From: Erinaceus europaeus
Taxonomy: Eukaryota > Chordata > Mammalia > Eulipotyphla > Erinaceidae
Length of the DNA stretch: 64,000 nucleotides
Assembly: GCF_950295315.1 (NCBI RefSeq)
Contig: NC_080171.1
Location: forward strand, 97,797,445 to 97,861,444
Direction of reading: 5' to 3'
The notes below the pieces were generated by a model that did no database searches, had not been told where the DNA came from, and saw only the letters and a list, made by a program, of their open reading frames with translations. How positions within the stretch are numbered: the first letter of the stretch is position 1; each line of letters opens with the position of its first letter. Below are positions 1 to 16,226 of this stretch, piece by piece. Both the position numbers and the translations under genes were made by a program.

Positions 1-4010
<4,010 letters not shown>

Positions 4011-4023
4011 TAACACAGAGTAA

Positions 4024-4033
4024 AATAAATAAA
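4024..4033 (+). promoter_or_regulatory. Tandem AATAAA hexamers just inside intron 3
   Basis: AATAAA occurs at 4024-4029 and again at 4028-4033, about 107 bases past the exon 3 donor and 11 bases past the stop that ends the read-through frame. A G-rich run follows near 4090-4103. This is the arrangement expected of an intronic polyadenylation site, but the hexamers could be chance in AT-rich DNA. Confidence 0.3.
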
Positions 4034-4737
4034 GCCAATGCAAAAATCCAAGTTAATTGTTGGATTCATGAAATGAAATCCCTTTGAGATTTGGGGGGAG
4101 GGGTGAAACTAAGCCTGTTTTGCCCATCTACTTGTTTGAGTTTTATTCACTCCTTACTTTTTTGTCCCCTTACTACTACTGCACATACTACAGCCATCCT
4201 CTCCCCAGCCTTACTGCTTGGTGCTTTTCAAAGCTCTTTGTAACTAACAATCATTCACTGGACTTATTCATAAGTGTAACAGACTTTGAAGGGAAGCATT
4301 GCATATTGAACTGTTCCTTCTATGCTGTAAATTCCAGAGTTCTCCTTGGAATCAATTCTCACAGATTGTGCCAGAGTAGGGAAGGGAGCTAACTTCACAA
4401 AATAAGTGGGTTTGACCTGGCGCTGAGGAGACTTCCCCAGATAATTATAGGTACCCTGGGTAGGAAATCCTAAGCAGTATGTGTTAAATTTCTGATTAGA
4501 TATAGAGTAAGTATTGAAAATGCTACTCTCAGCAATTATATTAACTATATTACATTGAACCTAAGTTATTTTTTTACCTTGACCTGTTCTTTTTTTTGTG
4601 CCACCAAGAAAAAAAATTCAACACTGTCTATTTAGCTGTAAGATGTTATTGATTGTAAAATGTTTCCAAACTTCAGACATGGTAAAACGAGGAAAGATAA
4701 ATTAAGACTTTGGCTCAACACAAGAAAGTAAATTTTG

Positions 4738-4868
4738 ATGGGGATATAGATAAACATAATGGTTATGCAAACAGATTCTCATCCCTGAGGTTCTAAAATT
4801 CCAGGTTCACTCCCCGTAGCACCATACGCTAGAGCTGAGCTGTGCTCTGGTAAAACAAACAAACAAAA
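4738..4868 (+). mobile_element. tRNA-derived SINE, family E (old)
   Basis: A tRNA-like head containing CATAATGGTTATGCAAACAG, then CAGGTTCACTCCCCGTAG (B-box-like), then AGAGCTGAGCTGTGCTCTGG and an (AAAC)n tail. Related copies are at 26073, 29089 (-) and 35866 (-). Confidence 0.75.
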
Positions 4869-5928
4869 GTGTAATTTTGGTGGTTCTTTTTAATTTAAGA
4901 ATAAAGAGCCACTTAATTTGAGGAGATACTTCTGGAAGGTAATTTAAAAATTGTGTTATCATGGAAGCATTTTAATGTACTACCCCTCAATAAAGGAAAT
5001 ATTAAATCAAATCTAACAGAATTACCATTTTTTGTTTAAAAGCTGGTGTGACTTGGCAATTTTAGAGTCCAACCTGAAAAAAGAAGTCACCTAGGTCGTC
5101 ACCACCCAAATAATCATCAACATTTTTTTTCAGTCTTATTTTGTCTACTGATAGTGTTCCCCCACCTCCCATTTTTTGTAGAGTATTTTAAAATAACTAT
5201 TAGGCATCATTTCATTTCACCCATAAGTACTTCACTATGTGGCCAGGCACTTAACTCAAACACTGCAATCTGATGTGGAAGGTTTAGTTAATTTTACTAC
5301 TGAATTTTCTTCTTCACCTCTTATATATTTTCAGTTGTATGTGTTATTTTTTTTATTGCCTTTTCTATGATATTCTGGGTCTGGTGCTATTAGAAAAATA
5401 CTAGATTCTGTCCCAGAGGTGAGTGTGTTTTCAGGGAGGATAGAAAGATTTATGGAGCTTCATATTAGAATACAATATAAGTTAATAATATAAAATGTTA
5501 TCTGAATAGGACTTTCTGGGCTGTCTATCTCTAGTCTCAGCAAAATTTTTTTTTTAGCAGAATATATGCAAATAAGCATTGAAGAATTTATGTACATGAA
5601 AAAAATCAAGCTTTTGATTTGACATATGAATAATTGAGAGTAAACAAAATAAGTCATGTTTGAAAAGGTTGCCCTGAGCATAAACAGTAGAAAATGGTTC
5701 TAATATGTAGTATAAATCTAATTGCATAACTTTGTGTTAAATACATCTCTACATACTTACTAAATCAATTCTCATATCTTTGCATGGAAAGATGGGTAGT
5801 GTTTGAAGAAAATGGTCTGATATTTTTTAGTAAATAAAGAAAAATTTGGCAGAGCTATTACTATCTTTTATTAAAGTTAGGTGAAGTTGGCATGAGTTAT
5901 TGTTTCTCTTTAAAAAATATGCATGTAC

Positions 5929-6110
5929 AAGAACCAGGAGATAACTCGCTTGGTAGACTGTACACCTTATCATGTACAAGAATCTGGATTAAAACCCCTG
6001 GCCCTCCATATATGAGCTCTGTGTAGAGGGAAAGTTTCACAATCATTGGAGCAGTGCTGTGGTGCCTCTCTTATCTCTTTGTTTTTCCTCATCTCTCTGG
6101 GGAAAAAAAG
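5929..6110 (+). mobile_element. tRNA-derived SINE, family F (old)
   Basis: The head reads ATAACTCGCTTGGTAGACTG, followed by a diverged B-box and a CT-rich 3' part ending in an A-run. It resembles copies at 25363 and 34288. Confidence 0.65.
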
Positions 6111-6219
6111 TTATTTGAGATCAGTGAAATTACTCAAACAACAAAGAAAGTCTCGAGATAGTTCTGGTGGGGGAAGTGCGTAGTAAATGCACGCACAAGT
6201 TTTTATAAATTGATTTTTA

Positions 6220-6495
6220 AAACATTTATTTACTTATTCCCTTTTGTTGACCTTGTTGTTTTTATTGTTGTAGTAATTGACATCATCGTTGTTGGATAGG
6301 ACAGAAAGAAATGGAGAGAGAAGGGGAAGACAGAGAAGGGGAGAGAAAGATAGACACCTGCAGACCTGCTTCCCCACTTGTGAAGCAACTCCCCTGAAGG
6401 TGGGGAGCCAGGGGCTCAAACAGGGATCCTTATGCTGATCCTTGAGCTTTATGCCACCTGTACTTAACCCGCTGCAGTACGGCCTGACTTCCTAC
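6220..6495 (-). mobile_element. SINE family A with 13-bp TSD
   Basis: A reverse-orientation copy that starts with TTATTCCCTTTTGTTG-type tail sequence, has the GACCTGCTTCCCCACTTGTG core and ends at the tRNA-like head. It is flanked by the perfect 13-bp duplication AAATTGATTTTTA at 6207-6219 and 6496-6508, which shows L1-type retroposition. Confidence 0.93.
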
Positions 6496-6529
6496 AAATT
6501 GATTTTTACAGTTAATTGATTTTATGGAA

Positions 6530-6638
6530 GAAATCAGAGTGCTGCTCAACCCTGCCATATAGTGGTGCCTGGATTTGAACTTGGGTCTCTGGTATGCAAA
6601 TACTGTGCTCTACAACTGAGATATCTCCCTGGCTAGCA
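6530..6638 (-). mobile_element. SINE family E fragment
   Basis: An antisense copy: CAGAGTGCTGCTCAACCC, then GTGGTGCCTGGATTTGAAC (reverse B-box), then a degraded head at TGAGATATCTCCCTGGC. Confidence 0.65.
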
Positions 6639-6986
6639 CTTAAACTATTGAGCTGTCAAAAAGTCATTTTTATTTTTTTTTTCTGTGCAAAAATAATTTT
6701 TTTTTTGGTTGTGACTTTCCCTCAGTAATTTATAGTATATACTTTTGTTTTAAATATAAAACTAGGGTATTGTTTTAAAATGAGATCATGAATCTTATCC
6801 CCAGATAATATGTAAAAGATATGAGTGTGTATTTATTTCCTTTCTCATTTTTAACACCTTTAGAAGGAAAAATGTACATACAAAGAGTCTGTGCGGTATC
6901 ATGGAGACTGATGACTTATTGAACAGAATTTTACTTTACAGATTTATTACCTGTAAATTCTGAATTGCTTTAAAAAAATGTAGCTG

Positions 6987-7268
6987 GGAGTCGGTCGGTG
7001 GTGCAGTGGGTTAATTACATATGGCACAAAGCACAAGGACTGGCGTAAAGATCCCGGTTCAAGCCCTTGGCTTCCAACCTGCAGGGGAGTTGATTCACAG
7101 GTGGTAAAGCAGGTCTGCAGGTGTCTATCTTTCTCTCCCCCTCTCTGTCTTCCCCTCCTCTCTCCATTTCTCTCCATTTCTCTCTCTCCTAGCCAACAAC
7201 GAAATCAATAACTACAACAATGTTAAACAACATGGACAACAAAAGGGAAAATTAAAAAAAAAAAAAAG
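6987..7268 (+). mobile_element. SINE family A with 10-bp TSD
   Basis: The head is GGGAGTCGGTCGGTGGTGCA and the B-box GATCCCGGTTCAAGCCC, followed by the CTGCAGGGGAGT core, a CT-rich block, an AACAAC-rich segment and an A-run. The 10-bp duplication AATGTAGCTG lies at 6977-6986 and 7269-7278. Confidence 0.93.
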
Positions 7269-8984
7269 AATGTAGCTGCATTTAACTATCTTCTAGTCTT
7301 TGTTCCTGACTTGTGTAGGCTCTTTTGTCTGTAATTCCTAGGTTAGTAGAATTGGTGAGTCCTGAGATAGTCAACTAAAAATTTTTGGAATACAAGGTCT
7401 TTTTGGGCATATGCCTATCAGAGATATATATTGGAGTTATAAGTAGAGCTAAACAGAATTGAGATAATGAGGTAGCACTTTGCACTGAAATTGGTGTTAT
7501 GATTTCCATTTTACAGATGAGAGAATGAGAATTATAAGGTGACTTGTCCAATGTCACACCTAGTTAATATCAGAATCTGTCACTGAAATCGGTTTCTGAT
7601 AGCATGCCTTCCTTTTACACTGAATTATTCTTTGCTTATATAGAATTAGGAAGTAATCCTGGTACATCCTGATTTTTCTCTGATTTGTCCATATTGAACT
7701 GCAGTTGAAATGGGATCAAAGTATAGATAAAAAAATTTTTTAAATCACTTTCCAGACACTAGTATTATTTCTCCTGAAAGAATGATAGAAAGCCTTTCGG
7801 TAAATAGGAAGAACATATATGTAAAGACAAAGCCTTCATCAGAAAATTGTGTTTTAGTAAAAGAAATAAGCTACATTGAAATCTTAAAGTTATTCACTGT
7901 GTGTTTTGCAGTGAAGCTATAATGGAAATGTATCTGAAGCCTGTTTATATTTAGATTGCCATAAAATTAACAAAGACCACCACTGCAGTAAATTAAAGTA
8001 CCTTATATATGTAGCGACATTTACAAAGCTAAGCAGACTAGTGCTACCATTTTAGCAAAATTAAACCAAAGCTGCAGGGCTCAGTTTTATGTATGTGTTT
8101 TAAACTGGCACTGTCTTTAAAGTCTTGTCTAATAATTTCTGCAGAAAACTTGTTTTGATCATGTGTATTCTTTCCCTAGACTCAGAGATAATGGTTGTTG
8201 ATGATGGTCATCTAAGTCACTTATAAATGCTTTTGAGATATTAGGCACAAGTTTTAAATATTAAACTGAGCTTCTCAAATATTACTACTACCCACAAGGA
8301 AGCAAAACTATTTTCCTTTTCAGTTGTTGATTCCTATTCCCAATAGGAATATAATTCCCCAAACTAGCTGCAACTGTCTGTGTCTTTTAGATATGCTCTT
8401 CTTACTAGAGTTCCAACTTTTAAAATAGATTAACTTCCTGGTGAACTTGAATCAAAAGTCCTGAGATGCCTCTTTTTAAAATAAGAGACCTCCTTGGTTT
8501 CTCTGCCCATTTAACAAAGGGAAAGGGTCACACTGTTTTTTAAAATTGAATTTGACGTAGACATTTGGTTTCCGTTAAAAAGGAAAAGATACCATGCCCT
8601 TTATGGCTCTCTCGCTTTGCTTGTACCAGAAGAAATGCTTGTATACAGGCAATTCACTTCATAATTTATAGCTGTTGTAATAGAGATGACATATTGAAAG
8701 CTATCTACTATAATTATATTGAGATACATTTTTGCTGAAGGCAAAAGTGTTGTAAAGGTCCCAACCCTCCCAAAGCATCTGGGAACCTGCTTGCTGAGTT
8801 CACAGATGCCTTTTGAAATCACCTCAAATCAGGTAAAGCATTAAAGCTAAGCATTTACACTGACTGTGCTCAGTCCAATTAGATACCATTTAGCTAAGAG
8901 AAAACTTTTGGATTGCAAGGGTTTGAGTCTGACTCATTGTGAGGGCATAATCTTGGGGTTTTTTTTTTTTGTTGTTGTTGTTGT

Positions 8985-9256
8985 TAAATTTTTTATTTTA
9001 TTTATTTCCTTTTTGTTGCCCTTGTTTTTACTGTTGTAGTTATTGTTGTTGATGTCGTCATTGTTGGATAGGACAGAGAGAAATGGAGAGAGGAGGGGAA
9101 GACAGGAGGAGAGAAAGACACCTGCAGACCTGCTTCACCGCCTGTGAAGTGACTCCCTTGCAGGTGGGGAGCCGGGGGCTCAAACCGGGATCCTCATGCC
9201 GGTCCTTGTGCTTTGCGCCACATGCGCTTAACCCGCTGCACTACCACCCGACTCCC
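8985..9256 (-). mobile_element. SINE family A
   Basis: A full antisense copy from the poly(T)/TTATTTCC tail to CCACCCGACTCCC. The reverse B-box is CTCAAACCGGGATCC. T-runs flank both sides, so the duplication cannot be delimited. Confidence 0.92.
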
Positions 9257-9367
9257 TTTTTTTTTTTTTTTTTTTTTTGCGGATCTTAACAATATGTGTT
9301 TACATTTGCTGGCACAAGTCTTTGCTTGAATTTTTTTTGTTTGTTTGTTTAAGAGGAACATTTTAAA

Positions 9368-9574
9368 ACAAATTTTATTTATTTATTATTGGATAGAGAC
9401 AGAAGAATTGGTAGGGGAGGGGAGACAGAGAGGGAGAAAGAGAGACACATGCAGCCCTGCTTCACTACTTGTGAAGCTTTCCCCTTGAAGGGTAGGGTCC
9501 ATGGGTTTGAACCTCGCTTGGACCTTGCACATTGTAATGTGAGTGCTTAACTAGCTGTGCCATCACCTGCCCCC
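9368..9574 (-). mobile_element. SINE family B
   Basis: An antisense copy: TTATTATTGGATAGAGACAG tail, GCAGCCCTGCTTCACTACTTG core, reverse B-box GGGTTTGAACC, and diverged head CCATCACCTGCCCCC. Confidence 0.88.
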
Positions 9575-9795
9575 TTAAAGTTTTCTTTTTTCAGGTTAAA
9601 AATAATTTTATTATGTGAGAGATCATGAATAAACAAACTCTTAATCCAATTTGTTATTTTTCTTAATACTCAAGTAGTTTAGACAAAAATGTTAAATCCT
9701 GATGTAAACTTTATAGTTCTTATTCCCAAAGGTTGGAAAATTTTACTACAGTGGAATGATTTTACTTTTTGTCAGCTGTTATGGCCACTTTTTAA

Positions 9796-10001
9796 AATTT
9801 ATTTTTTATTCATTTATTATTGCATAGAGAGAAATTGAGAAGGGGTGGGGAGAAAGAGGGGAAGAGACAGAGAGACACCTGTGGCCCTGTTTCATCACTC
9901 GTGAAGCTTTTCCCCTGCAGGTGCAGGGACCAGGGGCTTGAACCTGGTTCCTTGTGTTCTATAATGTGAGCACTTAACCAGGTGTGCCACCACCTGGCCC
10001 C
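9796..10001 (-). mobile_element. SINE family B
   Basis: An antisense copy ending GCCACCACCTGGCCCC. The core reads GTGGCCCTGTTTCATCACTC and the reverse B-box GGGGCTTGAACCTGG. It directly abuts the L1 3' end that starts at 10003. Confidence 0.9.
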
Positions 10002-10002
10002 T

Positions 10003-10500
10003 TTATAAGTTTCTTTATTGGGGATTAATATTTTACAGTCAACAGTAAACACAGTAGCTTGTACATGCAAAACATTTCCCAGTTTTCCACATAACAATAC
10101 AGCCCCCACTAGGTCCTTCTCTGCCATCATATTCCAGGACCTGAACCCTCTTCTCCCCTACTCAGTCTTTTACTTTGATGCAATACACCTACTCCACTCC
10201 AAGTTCTGCTTAGTGTTTTCCCTTCTGATCTTGTTTTAAACTTTTGTCTATGAGTGAGATCATCTCATATTCATACTTTTGTTTCTGACTGATCTCACTT
10301 AACATGATTCCTTCAAGCTCCATCCAAGATGGGCTGAAAAAGGTGAAATCACCCTTTTTAATAGATGAATAGTATTCCATTGTGTATATAGACCACAACT
10401 TTCTCAGTCTCTCATTTGTTGTTGGATACCTGGCTTGCTTCCAGGTTTTGGCTATTACAAATTGTGCTGCTGTGAACATAGGTATATACAGATCTCTTTC
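10003..10500 (-). mobile_element. L1 LINE, 3' end (ORF2 C-terminus + short 3'UTR)
   Basis: On the minus strand, 10479-10210 encodes the L1 ORF2 C-terminus: FVIAKTWKQARYP, then YTMEYYSSIKKGD, then [17 protein letters not shown] ~207-bp 3'UTR follows and ends CCCCAATAAAGAAACTTATA. The copy is heavily 5'-truncated and inactive. The same 3' terminus recurs at 11697 (-) and 34850 (+). Confidence 0.93.
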
Positions 10501-11696
10501 TTCAAATTCCTGGAAAACAGTTTCTGTCTATTCAGTAGTACTAGAAAAGCAGAACTATTCTAGGTAATCCAAGTAGTGACTTAATTGCAAAATAAACACA
10601 AAATATGAATTTCATTAAATTGCCATTTTAATTGTCAATAACTTTTATTATTAGGTAAGTGCAAAGAACATAGTTTTTTATTACATAGTATGGTCCTTAA
10701 AAAAACCCTCATGAGGTAAATAAATAATGCCTCTAAATAATGTCGTCAGTATATGTTACCTTTTCAGTTCTTCCTTATTGGTCTTATTTAGTTGAGTTAA
10801 AATCTTTGAATGTTGAATTTTATCCTAAAATAAGAATTCGTTGATTTAATAAGTATTCTCTAAAACCCCTAAATCTGTGGTATTGGGGGATACTTTCAGT
10901 TTCAAAGACAGTTGCATGTAAATTAGAAGGCATCATCTTTTAATGAAAGATCTTAATCTTTCTTTGAAAAAGTGAATTTTAGAATGGGGGAAGTTCTAGT
11001 CTGTTGTCTGCAGTTACCTATCTAGATGGTTACAAAATATCAACTCAGTATTCAGGCATGGTCTCTAAACCATTATAAAACTTTGTCAGTTCAGTGTTGA
11101 CTCACTGTCTGATTTCATCTTACTATATATAATATTGTAAACAGGTGAGGAGACTAGATTTAAACTTTAAAATTGAAGAGAACTGCAACAAATCAACAAA
11201 ATCTTGAAAACTTTATGTGTATGAATATTTAGGTGACAAATTTTATTAGTCATTATCATTAAAATGGTTTTTAATAAAATCTTCACTTATTCCTTGACTT
11301 GGGTTTTTAAGGAGACATGAACAAATGGTAAGGAGCTTATAATAAGACTTGACTGAAAACATCAACTGAAGTTTTCCACAACTTGTGTTCACTTAACTAT
11401 GGTACTGTGTGATAATATGTTTGACAGCAAATAGAACTTTGGTCATGGGAGTAGTGTGAAACTAGGTCCCTTTAACCTTATAATCTTACAAACCATTATT
11501 ATAGCTAATAGAAAATAATATTAAAAAGCAAACCAACGAATTGGTTATTGTTTTCAATTGCTGGGTTTAAAAAAAAGATTTTCAGCATTACACTAAGTAA
11601 AAAAAAAATCAAAGAATTAAAACCCGCATTACCTAAATATTCCAGTTAATCAAGATTTTCTTTATTTACATTTTGAACATTGATTTAAAAACTATT

Positions 11697-12916
11697 CTAT
11701 TCTATTTTTTTAAATTTCTTTATTGGGGAATTAATGTTTTACTTTCAACATTAAATACAATAGTTTGTGCATGCATAACATTTCTTAGTTTCCCATATAA
11801 AAATACAACTAGGTCCTCTGTCATCCTTTTTGGATCTGTATTCTCCCCACCACCTACCCCAGAGTCTTTTACTTTGGTGCAACATGCCAATCCAGTTCAA
11901 GTTCTACTTGCGTTTTCTTTTCTGAAAACATTTCTTTTCTGAAAACATTTTTCTGAAAACATTGGTTGTTTCTGCATTTCTGATGACAATTCTTCAAATT
12001 CTTTATTTATTCCTGTTATTTCCTTAACTAGTGTTTGGATGTTGACCTCATTATTTTGTGCTTCACCCTTTGGGGGGCTTTTAGCTGGACTGTTGTCCTG
12101 GTTCATTTTTCCAATATTTCTTCTTGTTGGTTTAACCGTTTTATATATTATGTTATGAGTTCCCTCTCTCAGTATTTTTCAAATTACTGATCACTATTGC
12201 CTGGATTGACTTGTGTCTTAAGTAAGGTACTTAAAGAGCTCACAGTTGTGGAAATTAACAGTTGTTTCACTATTATTTTAATCCCTGATTTGGAGCTCAG
12301 TGACTTAAAAGTCTCTTGTGCTTTTTCATCCCTGTAGGCTATGGGAGCCTGAGGGCTTTTAAACTATATGTAGGCTTCTTAGTTTAATTACTGACTCCTG
12401 ACCAAGAGATAAAGCAGGGTGTGGCAGAGATAATCCAGTGGCTATGCAAAGAGACTTTCATAGCCCCATCTCTATGCCACCGAGGTATAGGTCTTCTCCT
12501 GAGTTTCCTGGTTAGTTCTCTGTCGCCTGGTGTCAGCACAGGTCCTCCCTGATGCTCCTCATCCAGATTCCGAGGGCAGTATCATTGGAGACTCACAGTT
12601 GCGTTTGGTGAGTCTCAGGGGAGTCCTTTCCTCCCTTCAGCCATCTTTTTGTTGGTGAGACAGACTGGAGGTGGTGTCTCAACTGGTAAACTGCTGGCCT
12701 GTTACCAGCCACTTAATCTCTCCCTAGGCTCCTCTCTCTGTCCATGAGCTACACGTGTTTACACTCAACAGTGGTGTGGTGGTTTCCTGAAGTTGTTCTA
12801 GTCCTATCTGGTTAGTGGTCCCAGGTGGTCTCCTTTGGTATTCCTAGTTGACCCTGGCGAGGAGAGGAGAGAAACACAGCTGCTGTTGCTCCGTAGCCCT
12901 GCCTCCAGAAGTCTCT
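11697..12916 (-). mobile_element. Internally deleted L1 (5'UTR-ORF1 start fused to 3'UTR) with TSD
   Basis: Read on the minus strand, the element runs from 12916 through a ~0.8 kb 5'UTR-like segment into an ORF1-like start at 12106 (MNQDNSPAKSPPKGEAQNN, then EITGINKEFEELSSEMQKQ). It then jumps near 11920-11965 straight to the L1 3'UTR (11697-11925), which matches the copies at 10003 and 34850. The rest of ORF1 and all of ORF2 are missing. AAAAACTATT occurs at 11687-11696 and 12921-12930, so the deleted form appears to have inserted as a unit of ~1.2 kb. Three near-identical units containing AATGTTTTCAGAAAA sit at the joint. The naming of the 5' part as L1 rests on its position and ORF1-like start. 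Confidence 0.75.
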
Positions 12917-12989
12917 AAAAAAAAACTATTGTTAACTCACAACTTACCTTAAAAAGTATAAAGGCAAAAGATTTTCTTCAATATCTATA

Positions 12990-13175
12990 TTTTTAATATT
13001 TTTATTTTGGATAGAGACAGAGAAACTGAGAGGGAAAAGGGAGATAAAGTGAGACACCTGCAGTACTGCTTCACTGCTTATGAAGCTCTCCCCCCTGCAG
13101 CAGGGGCCAGGGGCTTGACCTTGGGTCCTTTCACATTTAGCATGTGCGCTCTAACAGGCCCAGTGCCTAGCCCCC
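12990..13175 (-). mobile_element. SINE family B
   Basis: An antisense copy with TTTTGGATAGAGACAGAG, ACACCTGCAGTACTGCTTCA and reverse B-box GGGCTTGACCTTGGG, ending in CCCCC. It lies about 60 bp beyond the deleted L1. Confidence 0.85.
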
Positions 13176-14063
13176 TTCTAATTTCACTTTTAATATATTG
13201 GTCTTCTAGGTATGATGGAGGATATGATAACTGTTTGAAGTGAGTGTCCCATAATATAAATAGCATCGACACTAGTAGTTGCTGGATGACCTTCAAAGCA
13301 TTTCTATCTGATCATTCTTAACTGTACTTAGATGTAAATTATGTATACCTTTTAAGTAGAAGATGAGGAAATACTGTGATCTGCTCTGAAACTGGTACAG
13401 ATAATGCTGTAAATGAGATTGTAATTTACTTTCGTTGGTATAAAAGAGAAAAAAATCACTTTGCCTAAAGTGTATGCATCTTTCTTAAGGGTGTACCCAG
13501 ATTTTAATTATCTAAATGTAAATACTTAACGAATTTTACTTAGAGTAATGAGCTAAAGTGCACACTACATAAATGAGATGTTCTAATTAATCATGTATGA
13601 ACTACTGGCTTAAAGAAAAGCTATGTGAATTCCATGAATGTTGGACCATCGCCAAATTACTAATCAGCATTTGTATTCATAGATGACTCCACTTAATAAG
13701 TTGTGAGACATTCTACAAATGTTTTAGGAAATTATGAGTTTTTAGATGCAGAAACTTTTTGCTTTTAACTCTCCTCCCTCCCCCCATATGAGCCTTTGAC
13801 TGCTTCTTAGAAACTATAGGCAAACATCTACTCTGAGAAAAATGAAATAGACTAAAGATACAAGAATTAATATCTTAGGTATTAACACGGGAATCTTGAA
13901 ATATTTATCAAGATATAAATTCTGTCATATCTCAGACATTAGCATAATATGTAAGCAAGGTTTGTAAGAATTAGTAATAGATGAGTAAATTAGACATGCT
14001 TACATACTCTAGTATAGTAATACTCTCTTTTTTTTTTGGCCTTAGAACTTGTACACTTAATTA

Positions 14064-14296
14064 CTGGAGATCACCTAGTAAAGGTGGTGGTTCACCCAGC
14101 AGAGCACATACATTCATACTTTTACTATACTTTATGTAAGGACCCAGGTTAAAACCCCACCTCCTACCTGTAGGAGGGAAACATCTCAAGTGGTAGAGCT
14201 GTGATGCAGGCATTTCTTCTGTCTGTCTCCCTCTATATCTCTCTATCTCTAATCTTCTGTCACAAAACAAGCAAAACAAGCAATCAAAAAAACACT
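14064..14296 (+). mobile_element. SINE family C
   Basis: A sense copy. The head has CACCCAGCAGAGCACATACA, the B-box is GACCCAGGTTAAAACCCC, a CT-rich block follows, and the tail is CAAAACAAGCAAAAC-rich. Confidence 0.8.
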
Positions 14297-14488
14297 GGGA
14301 AAGTTGGAGTCATAGGCCCTTATCCCTAATGATAAGCTAGGTTGGAAAAATTTTTACTTTTTAAATTTTTTCAGGGAGACACCCTGAAATTTTTTTTGAA
14401 TGGTGGGCTTTATTATGAATTAAAACTTAAAGTTCTTATTAAATTAGTAAAAAAAATCAATCATATGTCATTCTAACTGACCTTTTTA

Positions 14489-14615
14489 AGAAGACACTGT
14501 ATGTGATTCACCACTCATGAAGCTTTCTTCCTGCAAGTGGGGGCCAGGGGCTTGACCTCAGGATCTTGTGCACTGTAATGTGTGCACTTAACCAGGTGTG
14601 TCACCACCTGGCCCC
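14489..14615 (-). mobile_element. SINE family B, lacking its 3' part
   Basis: Antisense head and core only (GATTCACCACTCATGAAGC to CACCACCTGGCCCC). The CT-rich block and A-tail expected at the left end are missing, so the copy lost its 3' part after insertion or by priming inside the RNA. Confidence 0.8.
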
Positions 14616-14831
14616 TGAGAGTCTCGTTTTTCTATATGAAATTGAAGTTATTTTTTTGTTACTTCTTGTTTTATAATGCAGAATAAGATCAAGAGTTATG
14701 TAGTAAAATGAGTAATTTCTCTTGCCTTCTCAAGGAAACTCCTAAGTGACACTGCCCTTTTTTGTGCCTGTATGAATATGTAATCTTGAAAAATAACAAA
14801 AGAAACCATCAAAGGTTTTTTTTTTTTGCTC

Positions 14832-14995
14832 AGTATTGACTTGGTAAGTGGCTCAGTAGTAGAGTACAGGACTTGCATTTATGACCCAGGCTTAATCCCC
14901 ATCTTTGTATATGGCAGTGATGTTCTGTTTGGCTCTCTGGCCTACCACTCCATTAAATAAATAAATAAATAAATAAAACAATAAATAAATATTTA
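14832..14995 (+). mobile_element. tRNA-derived SINE (diverged)
   Basis: A head with AGTGGCTCAGTAGTAGAGTA, a degraded B-box (GACCCAGGCTTAATCCCC) and a TAAATAAATAAATAAA tail. Confidence 0.65.
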
Positions 14996-15149
14996 AAAAG
15001 ATTTAGCATAGTATTTTTTTTAAGGTTTAGCATAGTATTTCCTGAAATGTTTCTTAGTATTCTGTTCCACATGATACCATATAGCTGAACTGTCCAATAT
15101 ATATGGCTGTCAATAGCCATAAAAACAAACTGTATATGGATTTCAAAAT

Positions 15150-15365
15150 CTAAACCTCCCCTGCTCTGGCATAAAGAATAGGGAAGTTTCCAGTGGAGGG
15201 GATAGGACACAGAGCTCTGGCAGTGGGAACTGTGTGGACGTGTACTCTGTTTATCTTATAATCTTGTTCATCATTATTAAATCAGTAATAAAAAATTACA
15301 AAACAAAAGCAGTACACTGTCAGCTGTAAATCATTTATCCCCCAACAAAGAAATTTAAAAAATTA
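15150..15365 (+). mobile_element. L1-type 3' ends (two sense fragments)
   Basis: 15150-15300 is a sense copy of the 3' terminus of the long-3'UTR L1 family (TAGGGAAGTTTCCAGTGGAG to GTTCATCATTATTAAATCAG). 15310-15365 resembles the short-3'UTR L1 terminus (CTGTAAATCATTTATCCCCC, then AACAAAGAAATTT). Both are very short 5'-truncated pieces. Confidence 0.65.
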
Positions 15366-15751
15366 CTCCCAAAGTAATACACCATATCAGTAATTTTTAA
15401 AAAAAATTTTTAAAACAGCCATTATAATGCTGTTATTTTGTATGTATTGATTTAAATAAAATGCATTAATATTAATATTATCTGACTCAGTTTTAACAGT
15501 TTGGCTAGCTAAAATTGGGCACACTCAGGGTCGTATGGCTGTAGGCAATGGGTCTACTAGAGAATTAAAATTTTTTATATGTGGTTCAAATATATTTCTT
15601 TTTTACTCTAGAGAAAAAGTAATTTGTGACAATTTTTAAAAAAGATTTAGTATATATATTTGGTTTGTTGGAAATACTGATTTTGAGGAGAGGTCTTGAA
15701 TTGTTTAATTCATCATTTCTATAGCACACTATATTTTTGGACCATGTTTTA

Positions 15752-16226
15752 TTTTATTTATTTATTTTTTAAAAAGTGAATATTTTTATTTTCAAAAAGC
15801 AAAACAAACTAACATGATGGATTGACTCTATTACTGAACATCTCTCAGAAGACACACTCTTAATGAAAAGGAAAGATGCCATATTTTTCTTTTTTATTTA
15901 ATTTTTTATTTATAAAAAGGAAATATTGACAAAACTATAGGATAAGAGGGGTACAACTTCACACAGTTCCCACCACTAGACCTCCATATCCCATCCTCTC
16001 CCCTGATAGCTTTCCTATTCTTTAACCCTCTGGGAGTATGGACCCAAGGTCATTGTGGGATGCAGAAGGTGGAAGCTCTGGCTTTTGGAATTGCTTCCCC
16101 GCTGAACATGGGCGTTGACAGGTGGATCCGTACTCCCAGCCTGCCTTTGTCTTTCCCTAGTGAGGAAGGGCTCTGGGGAAGAGGAGCTCCAAGGCACATT
16201 GGTGGGGTTGTCTGTCCAAGGAAGTC
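15752..16226 (-). mobile_element. Truncated L1 3'UTR copy with an apparent 3' transduction
   Basis: The 15-bp repeat TTGGACCATGTTTTA occurs at 15737-15751 and 16227-16241 and delimits one 475-bp insertion. Its right part (about 15895-16226) is the standard antisense L1 3'UTR, ending at the usual A-rich tail (reverse of TTTATAAAAAGG at about 15909-15920). To its left come ~130 further bases of unrelated sequence (about 15770-15893), and then a second T-rich tail (15752-15770) that abuts the duplication. In element orientation this reads L1 3' end, A-run, extra segment with AATAAA-like signals, A-run. Confidence 0.75.
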
